A DNA stretch of 64,000 bases from positions 1,927,501 through 1,991,500 of the forward strand of contig NZ_CP005188.1 in NCBI RefSeq assembly GCF_001563285.1. The letters are read 5' to 3'. Made by a program: the position numbers and the translations under genes. Positions 45,778 through 54,280 of the stretch are shown here, in pieces. This stretch comes from Sphingobium sp. MI1205 (GTDB taxonomy: Bacteria; Pseudomonadota; Alphaproteobacteria; Sphingomonadales; Sphingomonadaceae). The notes below the pieces were generated by a model, which worked only from the letters and a program-made list of their open reading frames with translations, was not told the origin of the DNA and did no database searches. Numbering within the stretch: the first letter of the stretch is position 1; each line of letters starts with the position of its first letter.

Positions 45778-46847
45778 GTGGTGTGCTGCACGCGATCGGC
45801 GACCTGGTGGGCGGTCGATATGAAGTGATCGATTATATCGGTCAGGGCGGTATGCAGGAAGTCTACCGTGTCCACGATCAGTTGCTCGAACGTGACGTCG
45901 TCCTCAAGTCGCCCAAGAATCCATCGGCAAAGAAGCGCTTCAACAGGAGCGCCACTCTCAGCGCTCGCGTCAACCACGACAACGTGGCCAAGACGCTCGA
46001 CTATGTTGAGGAAGACGATCGTTTCTATCTGATCGAGGAGCTAATCGAGGGCTGCGATCTGGGCCACTTCCTGAAGAACCATGTTGCGATGCTCGATCCC
46101 TTCGCGGCGGGGCGGGTAATGCATCATCTGGCCAAAGGGTTGGCCGCCTCCCACCATGTCAACGTGATCCATCGCGACCTCAAGCCGACCAACGTCATGG
46201 TCGCGGGAGGCCGAGATTTTACAGGCTTCAAGATCACCGACTTCGGCATCGCCAAGATGGCTCAGGAAGAGATCGGAGAAGCCGTGGCCGGCGATGAGGA
46301 AGGACTGACCAGTTCCCAGACTGCGCTCGGCGCGTTGCCCTACATGGCGCCGGAAACGATCGACGACATGAAGAATGCTGGCAAACCCGCCGATGTCTGG
46401 GCGATCGGCGCGCTGACCTTCGAGGTTCTGACGGGCAAAAGGCCGTTCGGCGCTGGCTACAAGGCCGTGCCGCTCATTCAAGCGGCGAAAGTGCCACCGT
46501 TGCCTGGCCCTCTGACAAGCAATACGCAGTTCGCGCCGTTTGCCACCGCGATATTTGATCTGATCAAGGCGTGCATGCAGAAAGATCCCGCAACACGACC
46601 GACGGCCGACCAACTCGTCACGGCCTGCGAGGGGCTCTATTATTCGACGGTTCCGCGCCAGTATGGGACCATAAAGAAGTTCGACAACAACAGCTGGGGC
46701 TTTGCCGCCGCCACCGGCAGCGATGTTTTTTGTCATGTGAAATCGGTCTATGCTGCGTCCAACCTGGCCGTTGGCGAGCGCGTCTGGATGACGACGCATC
46801 CGGGTTCGCCTTCACCCCGAGCATTTCCGATCGTGAAGGCTGTTTAG
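45774..46847 (+). CDS. Serine/threonine protein kinase with C-terminal cold-shock-like domain
   Basis: The kinase domain fills residues 1 to about 290: GQGGMQEVYRVHD, Lys in VVLKSPKN, VIHRDLKPTNVMV near residue 138, ITDFGIAKM near 157, LPYMAPETI and DVWAIGALTFEVLTG. After residue about 298 the sequence GTIKKFDNNSWGFAAATGSDVFCHVKSV recalls a cold-shock domain. SWGFA sits at the RNP1 position and DVFCHV at RNP2, followed by LAVGERVWMTT. That would let the kinase bind single-stranded RNA or DNA. The GTG start overlaps the previous stop. No membrane helix is present. The combination is rare in my knowledge of bacterial kinases. Confidence 0.85.
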   Translation: MSGVLHAIGDLVGGRYEVIDYIGQGGMQEVYRVHDQLLERDVVLKSPKNPSAKKRFNRSATLSARVNHDNVAKTLDYVEEDDRFYLIEELIEGCDLGHFLKNHVAMLDPFAAGRVMHHLAKGLAASHHVNVIHRDLKPTNVMVAGGRDFTGFKITDFGIAKMAQEEIGEAVAGDEEGLTSSQTALGALPYMAPETIDDMKNAGKPADVWAIGALTFEVLTGKRPFGAGYKAVPLIQAAKVPPLPGPLTSNTQFAPFATAIFDLIKACMQKDPATRPTADQLVTACEGLYYSTVPRQYGTIKKFDNNSWGFAAATGSDVFCHVKSVYAASNLAVGERVWMTTHPGSPSPRAFPIVKAV

Positions 46848-46848
46848 A

Positions 46849-47805
46849 CTATCGGCGCTTCGGCAATTTCGCGAGGATGGCGTTGAGCGCCGCAGGGCTG
46901 TCACAGGTGCTGCGCCACGCCTCGAGGAAGAGCTCGGCCCGTTGCCGGTCGGCGATGGCGGCGCGCACCTTGACTTCCAACTGTTGCTGGTAACCTCGTA
47001 TGGCCTCCGCTGCGGCCAATCTTGCCTTGCGGTTCCGGATCGCCTCACCAAGCTGACGCTCGGCGACTTGGAGTTGCGCGTCATTAACGCCAGCCCATTC
47101 CAGGATCGTCTTCATATGGTCCGGTGACGGACTGCGCAGCCATTCGGAGGCTTCGTCACCAAGGTCTTGCCGGGCATCCCTTTCCAGATATTCCCTGCGC
47201 GCTGCGGCGGCATCGGCTAATTCCTTCAACCGTTTCGCCTCTCGTTCCTCCTGCTCTCTAAGTCTCGTGTCGCGCAGCGTTCGCAAGGAAAGCCCGCACA
47301 AGTCGTCAACGACATAGGATTCGTAGCGGGCGTTTGCCATTCGCCGCAGGTTTTCGATCCGTTGCAGGAGCGTCGCAAAGGGCTCACCTCCCTGCCGGGC
47401 AACGCTTTCCGGGCTTTGGCCGCTCACATTATATTTGCGCATCCAGCGCTCGGTAACGACCTGGGGGTCGGGGGCGCCGGCCGCCTCAAGTATCTGCTTA
47501 AGCTTCCAGCGCAGTTCGTGACGGCGATGAAGATAGCCGTGCAACGCGCCTTCGATGAAAAAGGCCTGTTCGTCCCTGTCCCAGAAGACGATGCCGCCCA
47601 GAAAGGAGAGGTCAAACAGATAGTCGCGGATCGCCGTGTCGGGCGTGCCGTAGCTGGACGTGGTATATCCTGCCGCTTCGATAGCCTTGCCGCGATAGTA
47701 GCTCAGGTCCGTGCGGATCATCCAGTTCGGGAGACGGCTGGCGAGCGAATGTTCGTGCGGCCATTGTCCCTTGAGTTCGAGCCGCGATCCGGTGGATTCA
47801 AATCT
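46849..47805 (-). pseudogene. Coiled-coil protein truncated by IS30 at its 5' end
   Basis: An internal ATG at 47721 gives 290 residues, but the open frame continues upstream as RFESTGSRLELKGQWPHEH and LASRLPNW until the IS30 end at 47805. So the start of the gene is lost. The remainder has a globular first part (WDRDEQAFFIEGALHGYLHRRH) and a long charged coiled coil (about residues 150-260, rich in Arg, Glu and Ala). I do not recognise the family. It converges on the kinase operon with no gap, and its 5' end faces the similarly truncated DUF3732 gene across IS30. It may once have been part of a defence-type module. Confidence 0.6.
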
Positions 47806-47864
47806 GAAGTGCGAAATTGCTGGATTTTGTAGGGTTGCAGCCCTGTCGGCAAGGAGTGCATTTC

Positions 47865-48860
47865 ATGATTTGTTATCGCCATCTGCGGTTCGATGACCGG
47901 CGTGTGATCTACGAGATGATGGAAGCTGGTAGGTCGGTCCGGGAAATTGCCGGTCGATTGCAGCGGCATCCGTCGACGATTTACCGCGAGGTTCGCCGTA
48001 ACCGCCACCTTGATGAGTGGCCTGCATTCCGGGGCTACTTTGCATCGGCAGCTCAGCGCAAAGCGACCGCCAGACGTGTGCGCGGCGGCAAACTTGCTCG
48101 CCACCCGCATCTAGCGGCTTATGTCGTCGAGCGGTTACGGGCGGCCTGGTCGCCAGAGCAGATTGCCGGATATGTCAGGCGTTGCTGGACTTGTGGGCCG
48201 TCGGTCTGTCACGAGACGATTTACCAATATGTCTATGGCGCCGAAGGGCGTCGGCTTGCTCTTTGGCGAGAGTTGCCGAGCGCGCGCCGATCCCGCCGCC
48301 GACGCTATGCCCGCAAGCCCCGGGGCGTCCATATTCCGCTGGCCAATATGATCACGCAGAGGCCCTCGGAGATCGGAGAAAGGCAGACCTTTGGTCATTG
48401 GGAATGCGATCTTGTCATCTTTCGAAGAGAACATGGCAAAGCCAATCTGACCTCACTGATTGAGCGTCGAAGCCGATTTACCATGCTGTCCCACAACCCC
48501 AGTCGCCATTCCGCGGGCGTCATGGCAGGCATTGATCGTCACCTCAGTCCCCTACCCTCCGCATTGCGCCAGACCATCACGTTCGATCGAGGGACGGAAT
48601 TTGCCGCTTATGCCCAGCTCAAGGCGCGCCTGAGCATGACCGCATATTTCTGCAGCCCGTCAGCGCCTTGGCAAAAGGGCAGCGTCGAAAATAACAACCG
48701 TCGTCTCAGACGCTTCCTGCCACTCGAAACGGACATAGCCTTGATCTCGGAGGCGGAATTGCAAGCCATCGCGGATCGGATGAATGCTACGCCACGCAAA
48801 TGCCTGGATTACCGGACGCCTGCAGAGGTGTTGAGGGAGCAGATCGTTATAGCCTCCTGA
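47865..48860 (+). CDS. IS30-family transposase
   Basis: The 331-residue protein has an N-terminal helix-turn-helix (MMEAGRSVREIAGRLQRHPSTIYREVRRN) and a DDE integrase core: Asp in FGHWECDLVI near residue 180, Asp in ITFDRGTEFAAY near 240 and Glu in PWQKGSVENNNRRLRRFLP near 278. CHETIYQYVY is another family landmark. The frame is intact, so it may be active. The start at 47865 agrees with the family; an upstream extension into the terminal repeat is unlikely. Confidence 0.92.
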   Translation: MICYRHLRFDDRRVIYEMMEAGRSVREIAGRLQRHPSTIYREVRRNRHLDEWPAFRGYFASAAQRKATARRVRGGKLARHPHLAAYVVERLRAAWSPEQIAGYVRRCWTCGPSVCHETIYQYVYGAEGRRLALWRELPSARRSRRRRYARKPRGVHIPLANMITQRPSEIGERQTFGHWECDLVIFRREHGKANLTSLIERRSRFTMLSHNPSRHSAGVMAGIDRHLSPLPSALRQTITFDRGTEFAAYAQLKARLSMTAYFCSPSAPWQKGSVENNNRRLRRFLPLETDIALISEAELQAIADRMNATPRKCLDYRTPAEVLREQIVIAS

Positions 48861-48866
48861 ACCGAT

Positions 48867-48906
48867 CCATCATCCGGGGTGGGGCTCGCCCCACCCCGGA
48901 TGATGG
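48867..48906. terminator. Long perfect hairpin at the 3' end of the IS30 transposase
   Basis: An 18-bp perfect inverted repeat (CCATCATCCGGGGTGGGG and its complement) with a CTCG loop begins 6 bp after the transposase stop. No T-run follows. It would form a very stable RNA hairpin that could block transcription or translation crossing the element end. Confidence 0.6.
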
Positions 48907-48933
48907 AGTAGAATGCTCGAAGCGTCGCACTTC

Positions 48934-49720
48934 GAATGGAAACCGCACGGAGACTTTGCTAGTGCGCCTCAACGAGATTCGCCGCGAGATGGGGTTACTG
49001 GAGCGCAACTCGCAGCAAGCCAAGCAGGCCATCGACCGTTTCGACAGGATGGAACGGTTCCTTGGCCGCCTCGAACAGGCGCTCGAACTCTACGACCGGA
49101 CTGATCAATCGGCCGGCCTTCGGCAGGAAATCGACGCGCTCAAGGCACAGATCGCTGAATTGCAACGCCGTGTCTCGGAAAATGAGATCGGTCGCAAGTT
49201 ACGAAACGCTCTCGATAGCATTGAGGCTACCACCGGCCGCCTCATCCCGCGGCTCGACGCTGAGTGGCCCGATGCGCCGGTCCGCCTGATGATCGCTGAT
49301 CTCACGGTGAAGGTCATCCGTGGAACACGAGACGACTATCTCTGGGAAATCGGCAGCGGCGCAAACTGGCTGGCCTATCATGTCGCGCTAACTCTTGCCC
49401 TGCAGTCCTTCTTTCTCGAGCTGCCGCACCATCCAGTTCCCGGATTGCTGATTTACGATCAGCCGAGCCAAGTCTATTTCCCGCGCAGAACGGCCGGTGA
49501 CGAGAACGCGGACCCAATGACCTGGCGAGACGAGGACGTGGTGGCAGTTCGAAAGGTGTTCTCGCTGCTCGGCGAGCAGGTCGCGACCGCCAACGGCCGC
49601 CTGCAGGTAATTGTGCTCGACCATGCAGACGAGGATGTGTGGGGTGATCTGGACGGCGTCGTCCTAGCGGAACTATGGCGCGATCACGCGCTCGTTCCCC
49701 ATGAGTGGTTGAACCGCTAG
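48934..49720 (+). pseudogene. DUF3732 protein, C-terminal remnant
   Basis: The open frame begins inside IS30, but recognisable sequence starts only after the IS end. It contains a coiled coil (RLNEIRREMGLLERNSQQAK to QIAELQRRVSE) and the C-terminal half of a DUF3732 ATPase. GANWLAYHVALTLALQSFF and LLIYDQPSQVYFP are the signature-like and Walker B/D-loop segments, and VIVLDHADEDVWG follows. The N-terminal half with Walker A is missing, so it is a remnant of about 260 residues. DUF3732 proteins occur in ABC-three-component systems thought to act in phage or plasmid conflict. The expected middle and effector components are absent here, probably lost in the IS30-linked deletion. Confidence 0.8.
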
Positions 49721-49746
49721 GAGCCTAAAAGCAAAGGAGTTGTCGA

Positions 49747-49827
49747 ATGGGACCTCTTTTCGAGGCGGAATATCCGCTGAGCCGCTATACCCGCCAAGCC
49801 ACCGCCGCGGGCCGGATCGTCACCTGA
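49747..49827 (+). CDS. Possible 26-residue peptide
   Basis: ATG follows GCAAAGGAG with a 7-base spacer, one of the best ribosome-binding sites in the island. It opens a 26-codon frame (MGPLFEAEYPLSRYTRQATA and six more residues) ending 8 bp before a terminator hairpin. The sequence is reminiscent of the start of a longer protein, so it may be the cut-off N-terminus of a lost gene rather than a functional peptide. It is too short for a family call. Confidence 0.4.
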   Translation: MGPLFEAEYPLSRYTRQATAAGRIVT

Positions 49828-49834
49828 CCGCCCC

Positions 49835-49862
49835 AGCGCCCCGCCCGACAGGCGGGGGCGCT
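49835..49862. terminator. Hairpin between convergent genes
   Basis: AGCGCCCCGCC pairs with GGCGGGGGCGCT (one bulged G) around CGACA. It lies at the meeting point of the small rightward frame and the leftward Abi-like gene and could terminate both. Confidence 0.6.
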
Positions 49863-50538
49863 CAGTTCGGGAGAAACGGAACGACTGCCGGCGCGACCGT
49901 CAGCGCGCCTGATGCCGGGTCCGGCACGAGGATCGGCACCGCCGGATAGAGCGCGGGCCAGGTCGAATAGTTGGCGATCCACGCCGCCGCGCTCGGCGAT
50001 AGCCATCCCGTCAGCGTCGTGATGCTCGCATAGCGCTGCGCCAGCGGCAGCGCGATGATCGGCTCGTAATGGGCGGTCCGGTTGCGCAACAGCCGCAACT
50101 CGCGCAGCTCCTGCGCGATCGTCCCGCGCTGGACGCCCTTCGCCTGGAAGATCGGTCGCAGCGTCTGCCAGAGATGGTGCACCTGGCGGCCGAACAGCGA
50201 CGACCAGAAGCCGAAATTGAGTTCGGCGATGATTTGCGAGCGCGTGACGACCTTACCCACCTGCTGGAGCGTCTGCCTGGCCTTGGCGATGCACCCGGTC
50301 TGATAGGCCGTCGTCAGCACGGCCGGATTGGCGAACCAGTTTGACCGTAGCGCTGGATCAACGCGCCGTCCGTCATGTTCCGCAGCGCGATTTCCTGCAT
50401 GTGCAGCGGCCCGTAGAGCGCCGCCGAGAGCTGGATTTTGTAGGTGTAGAGCCGCTCGGCAAGCGCCTGGTCTCCGCCTGTCCAGTTAAGGTAGGTGTCG
50501 AATCGTTCGGCGGACAGGGCGGCGATGAGCGTAGGCAC
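49862..50538 (-). pseudogene. Abi-family (HEPN-like) protein, frameshifted
   Basis: The first frame (from about GTG 50538, PTLIAALSAERFDTYL) runs through LHMQEIALRNMTDGALIQRYGQ and then stops. The second frame supplies NWFANPAVLTTAYQTGC onward. One missing base in the AAA run (plus strand TTT at 50340-50342) would rejoin them as YGQNWFANP. The second part has FGFWSSLFGRQ and ELRLLRNRTAHYEPI, in which R-N-R-T-A-H is the HEPN R-X4-H motif of Abi proteins, thought to be RNase toxins or abortive-infection factors. Either a recent pseudogene or a one-base homopolymer error. It faces right-to-left, opposite to the transfer genes. Confidence 0.75.
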
Positions 50539-50727
50539 GCGGCGGCTTGATCCTTGATTTTTCCGCCCCGATCGTCCATTTTGAGCCCGTATCCCCCGGT
50601 GGTCCCTGCTCTGCATACCGCCGGGGCACTTTATTTCTAGCCATAGCCATTACTCTTCGCAACGCGCCTACAGCGTGCAGACGGCGGCTCTTGGCGGTCT
50701 TCCATCGAAAAGACGCGAGCTTCATGC

Positions 50728-51177
50728 TCATAGCGACGACCGCGCTCTATCGCGCGTGATCGCCTCCGCAACGACGTCGAGATGACGCTGGAGCAGCCCG
50801 CTTGCCGCCAGCGGTTCGGGCAACGTCCATCGGAAAGGCTGCGGATAGCGAAAGGCTTGGAAGGCGTGCGGCGTGGACAATGCGTCCACCAGGCGCACCA
50901 GCTCGGAGAAGGCTTCTTTCGGATACCGCCGGGTTCGGCGAACCAATTGCAGGCACCACCCCAGTTCGTGACCAATGCCCATCAACCGTTCTTCATCGGC
51001 CCCTTCGGCGCTCAGCACGGCCTTCAGCGACAACTCCAAGGCATGAGCGACCAGCATGAAGAACGGCAGTCGGCAGCTTTCGTCAGCGCCTGACCCCAGC
51101 GAACGGGTCGCTGCGGCGGCATAGTCTTCCGACATGCGCAGATAACCCTGAGCACGCTCCAAACTATCGTCGCTCAT
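50728..51177 (-). CDS. HEPN-like domain protein
   Basis: A 149-residue all-helical protein. The segment FFMLVAHALELSLKAVL near residue 40, followed by ERLMGIGHELGW, resembles the second helix and R-X5-H active-site motif of HEPN domains. The start at ATG 51177 has GGGAGATCGAG upstream. HEPN proteins usually act as RNases or as antitoxin-controlled toxins, but no nucleotidyltransferase (MNT) partner is adjacent. It lies on the minus strand behind the Abi-like gene start, so both may share a promoter. Functional assignment is tentative. Confidence 0.6.
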   Translation of the reverse strand: MSDDSLERAQGYLRMSEDYAAAATRSLGSGADESCRLPFFMLVAHALELSLKAVLSAEGADEERLMGIGHELGWCLQLVRRTRRYPKEAFSELVRLVDALSTPHAFQAFRYPQPFRWTLPEPLAASGLLQRHLDVVAEAITRDRARSSL

Positions 51178-51624
51178 CTCGATCTCCCTGAATAACTACA
51201 ACAGCGTCATTGTAATCTAACAGAGTATCTGGCGCCTCCCTTCGGGACCGCCGCTCTTTCTCCGCTGCGCTCCGACCGAACCCCTGACGGGTTTCGTCCC
51301 GTGCGGGTCACGATCAGCATGGCGGGGCGGCGCATCCGCGCCGGTCCGTAAATCCGCCATTGCGGATTTGCGTCTTTCCGTAGCTGCGGAGATCGGGCCA
51401 GGGCTGCGCCGGCCCGATCGCTTCGTTGGTCGTTTCACTCCCGCTATGGGGTGGGCGACGCTTCCCTTTAGGCCCGCCGCGCCGGGCCGCAACGCGCGCA
51501 GGCGCGCTTACCTCCTCTTCGTTCCGGTCCTGCGGATGCTGCCCGGCTCCGCCGGCGGGCCTGCCGGTCGCTTCTTCGCCGCCCACCCCATTCCGGGGTG
51601 AGTGTGGTTTTAAGGAGAAGTGTG
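51178..51624. other. GC-rich gene-free stretch upstream of the ParB-like gene
   Basis: About 450 bp between divergent genes. It must hold the promoters for the minus-strand HEPN gene and the plus-strand ParB-like operon. It is very GC-rich, and open frames in it show no family likeness. TAAGGAGAAG at 51612-51621 is the ribosome-binding site of the next gene. Confidence 0.45.
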
Positions 51625-53364
51625 ATGAACGCTGTGACCGAAACCGGAGCCGCCGAGCCTGTGTCGGGCATCGAGATTTTCGTGCCCCTGAACAAGCTCA
51701 AGAAGTCCCCCAAGAACGCCCGGAAGGTGCCGCATAGCGAGGCCACCATCGAGGCGCTGGCAGGCAGCATCCAGCACAAGGGGATGATCCAGAACCTTGT
51801 GATCGAGCCCGAGGTCCGCGAGGACGGGACGCCGACCGGCGCCTATCTCGTCACCGCTGGCGAGGGCCGCAGGCTGGCGCAGTTGCTGCGCGCCAAGCGC
51901 AAGCAGGTCAAGAAAACGCATCCGATCCGCTGCTGGCTCGATACGGAGAACGATCCCGCCGAGGTCAGCCTCGACGAAAACGTAACGCGCGAGGCGATGC
52001 ACCCTGCCGACCAGTTCGAGCGGTTCCACGAGCTTTCGGAAACCAAGGGTTGGGGCGCGGAGGAGATCGGCGCGCGGTTCGGCGTGTCGGCGCATGTGGT
52101 GAAGCAGCGGCTTCGCCTCGGCGCTGTGTCGCCCAAACTGTTGCAGGTCTATCGCGAGGACGGGCTTACGCTGGACCAGCTTATGGCCTTCGGGATTTCG
52201 GAAGACCATGCCCGGCAGGAGCAGGTTTTCGAGAACCTGCATCACAACCGCGAGCCGTGGATCATCCGGCGCGACATGACGGCCAGCAACGTGCCCGGCG
52301 ATGATCGGCGCGCGGTGTTCGTTGGGGCCGACGCCTATGTCGAGGCGGGCGGCAACATCATCCGCGACCTGTTCAGCGAGGACCGGGGCGGGTTCTTCGA
52401 GGATGCGGGCTTGCTCGATATGCTCGCCATCGAAAAGCTGCGCGAGGTCGCCGCGACCGTGCAGGCCGAGGGCTGGAAATGGGCCGAGGCGCATATCGAC
52501 TACCCCCACGCGCACGGGATGCGGCGGGTCTACCAGCAGACCGTTTCCCTGTCCGACGAGGACGAGGCCCGGTTGGAAGCGCTGTCCACCGAGCATGACG
52601 AGCTGGCGGAGGGCTATTCGTCCTATGACGAGATGCCCGAGGACGTGGCGGCGAAGCTGGAGGCGGTGTCCGACGAGATCGACGCCCTTTCGGCCAAGCG
52701 CTACGTCTATGACAGCAATGCGGTGGCGCATGGCGGCGTGTTCGTTGTGCTCAACCATGACGGCGCGGCGCGGATCGAGCGCGGCTTCATCCGGCCCGAG
52801 GACGAGGCGCTGGCCTTCCCGCAGCCCGAGAGCGAGAGCGAGGGCGAGGACAGCGGCGACGGCATCAGCGGCGAAGCCGAGACCGAGAAGGACGAGGACG
52901 GCGGCGAGATCGAGCCGGTCGAGGAAGAGGACGAGGAACCCGGCAAGCCGATTTCCGACAGCCTCACCCGCGACCTGTCCGCCCACCGGACGCTGGCGCT
53001 TCGCGTGGCGCTGGCGGAGCGGCCCGACATGGCGCTGATCGCGCTGACCCACACGCTCACGGCGCAGTTGTTCTACAGCTATGCCGAAGCTGGTTGCCTT
53101 GAGGTTCGTCCGACCGTGACCCCGTTGGGGAGCCATCCCAACAGCGCCATGAGCACGCTTGCCCGGTCTATCCTGACGAACCCCGCCAAGCTCGGGCTGA
53201 CGTCCCTGGACGATGCCGCGATCGGTGGCTGGATCAGGGATAATACGGCGCGGGTGAACCTGCTGATACCTGCACCCCTCGGGCTGCCGATCCTCAGCCT
53301 GCTCGAATCCTTCCTGCATGTCCGTTGGAAGCCGCTCTTTGAAGGGCGAGCCCCCACCGACTAG
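51625..53364 (+). CDS. ParB/RepB/Spo0J-domain protein of the element
   Basis: The 579-residue protein begins with a ParB N-terminal nuclease-like domain: NKLKKSPKNARKVPHSEATI near residue 25, SIQHKGMIQNLVIEP, TAGEGRRLAQLL with the ParB GERR-type motif, and CWLDTENDPAEVSLDENVTREAMHPAD. A helix-turn-helix follows (GAEEIGARFGVSAHVVKQRL near residue 155). The centre has a very acidic stretch (about residues 395-440). The last part ends RAPTD and seems shorter than relatives on other elements, which I recall as 650-700 residues. These proteins head the backbone of alphaproteobacterial ICEs and plasmids and may act in partition or gene control. Start ATG 51625 follows AAGGAG. Confidence 0.85.
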   Translation: MNAVTETGAAEPVSGIEIFVPLNKLKKSPKNARKVPHSEATIEALAGSIQHKGMIQNLVIEPEVREDGTPTGAYLVTAGEGRRLAQLLRAKRKQVKKTHPIRCWLDTENDPAEVSLDENVTREAMHPADQFERFHELSETKGWGAEEIGARFGVSAHVVKQRLRLGAVSPKLLQVYREDGLTLDQLMAFGISEDHARQEQVFENLHHNREPWIIRRDMTASNVPGDDRRAVFVGADAYVEAGGNIIRDLFSEDRGGFFEDAGLLDMLAIEKLREVAATVQAEGWKWAEAHIDYPHAHGMRRVYQQTVSLSDEDEARLEALSTEHDELAEGYSSYDEMPEDVAAKLEAVSDEIDALSAKRYVYDSNAVAHGGVFVVLNHDGAARIERGFIRPEDEALAFPQPESESEGEDSGDGISGEAETEKDEDGGEIEPVEEEDEEPGKPISDSLTRDLSAHRTLALRVALAERPDMALIALTHTLTAQLFYSYAEAGCLEVRPTVTPLGSHPNSAMSTLARSILTNPAKLGLTSLDDAAIGGWIRDNTARVNLLIPAPLGLPILSLLESFLHVRWKPLFEGRAPTD

Positions 53365-53413
53365 ATAAGCCGGTGGCCAGTTCCTGGCCGGCCCGGTTCT
53401 TGGAGGGTGGCAG

Positions 53414-54280
53414 GTGAGCGTTTCGGCGTCGAAGAACAATCTCGTCCACGAGCTGTTCGTGCGGACGGCAGACGAAAACTACATCGCGGCGCGCTGGTGC
53501 GCGATCAATCGGCTCAATACCGACTTCCTATGGCTCGCGGTCCACGCGCTCGAGAAATACCTGAAGGCGGTGCTACTCGCGAACGCCCGCACGTCGAAGG
53601 GCTACGGCCATGACATCGTCAGGCTCTATGCCGATGTGCGCGCGCTTGCCGGTCCGCTTCTGCCGGACAAGCTGCAGAAGCCCGCCGATCTAGACATTCA
53701 CCACTGGTTCGAGCGCTCGGCCGAGGACTTCATCGCCCACCTCCTGCGTAACGGCAATGCCGACAACCGCTATCTGATCTACGGCTGGACCACGCGCAGC
53801 GAGGACATTCACATGCTCGACGCGATGGTATTCGCCATCCGCCGGCTGATCTGCCCGCTCGATGAACGCTACATCAAGCGCCGCGATCCCACCGCACCGA
53901 CCTTCACCCATCGGGAGCTGCTTACCCGGCAGCCCGAGCATTATGACCGCATGGGAATGCCTCTCGACGACCTCATTTGGGCCAAGGACGACACCGACGC
54001 CCGCCGGGCGGCGCTCAATCTCAACATGGCGTTCGCGCCCGCTGATTTTCTTCATGAACCGATGCGGGGCGGCAGCTCGTCACGTAACCCGGTCATCATC
54101 CGCCGAATCCTCGATCCACTTGAAAGCGACAACCCGCGCTGGGCCGCCGAGGGCGTCGAGATCGCCAGATGGTTTCTCGCCAACGTGCAGGTTCCGAAGG
54201 GCAAGCCGGCCGATCCCGGCGTGGTGGAACAGATCCAGGACGCGATCGAAGCGGCCCGCGCCAAGCATGGTCTGCCGTAG
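53414..54280 (+). CDS. HEPN domain protein, long form
   Basis: The 288-residue protein has an N-terminal HEPN domain. FLWLAVHALEKYLKAVLLANARTSK carries the conserved HALEKYLKA helix, and R-X6-H in RTSKGYGHDIVRLY fits the HEPN active-site pattern. The C-terminal 150 residues (from TFTHRELLTR) have no family I know. It starts at a GTG with GAGGGTGG upstream, 49 bp after the ParB-like gene, in the same direction. It sits between ParB and DUF736, where other elements usually have no such gene, so it may be an inserted cargo gene. Confidence 0.72.
   Translation: MSVSASKNNLVHELFVRTADENYIAARWCAINRLNTDFLWLAVHALEKYLKAVLLANARTSKGYGHDIVRLYADVRALAGPLLPDKLQKPADLDIHHWFERSAEDFIAHLLRNGNADNRYLIYGWTTRSEDIHMLDAMVFAIRRLICPLDERYIKRRDPTAPTFTHRELLTRQPEHYDRMGMPLDDLIWAKDDTDARRAALNLNMAFAPADFLHEPMRGGSSSRNPVIIRRILDPLESDNPRWAAEGVEIARWFLANVQVPKGKPADPGVVEQIQDAIEAARAKHGLP

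Larger units (their letters stand above)
47806..48933 (+). mobile_element. IS30-family insertion sequence
   Basis: About 1,128 bp. The ends share GAAGTGCGA (47806-47814) and TCGCACTTC (48925-48933) as the outermost inverted repeat, with weaker matching inward. It contains one intact transposase. The bases flanking the two ends do not form a duplicated target, which suggests a later deletion or recombination rather than a simple insertion. Genes on both sides have lost the 5' ends that face the element. Confidence 0.82.
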
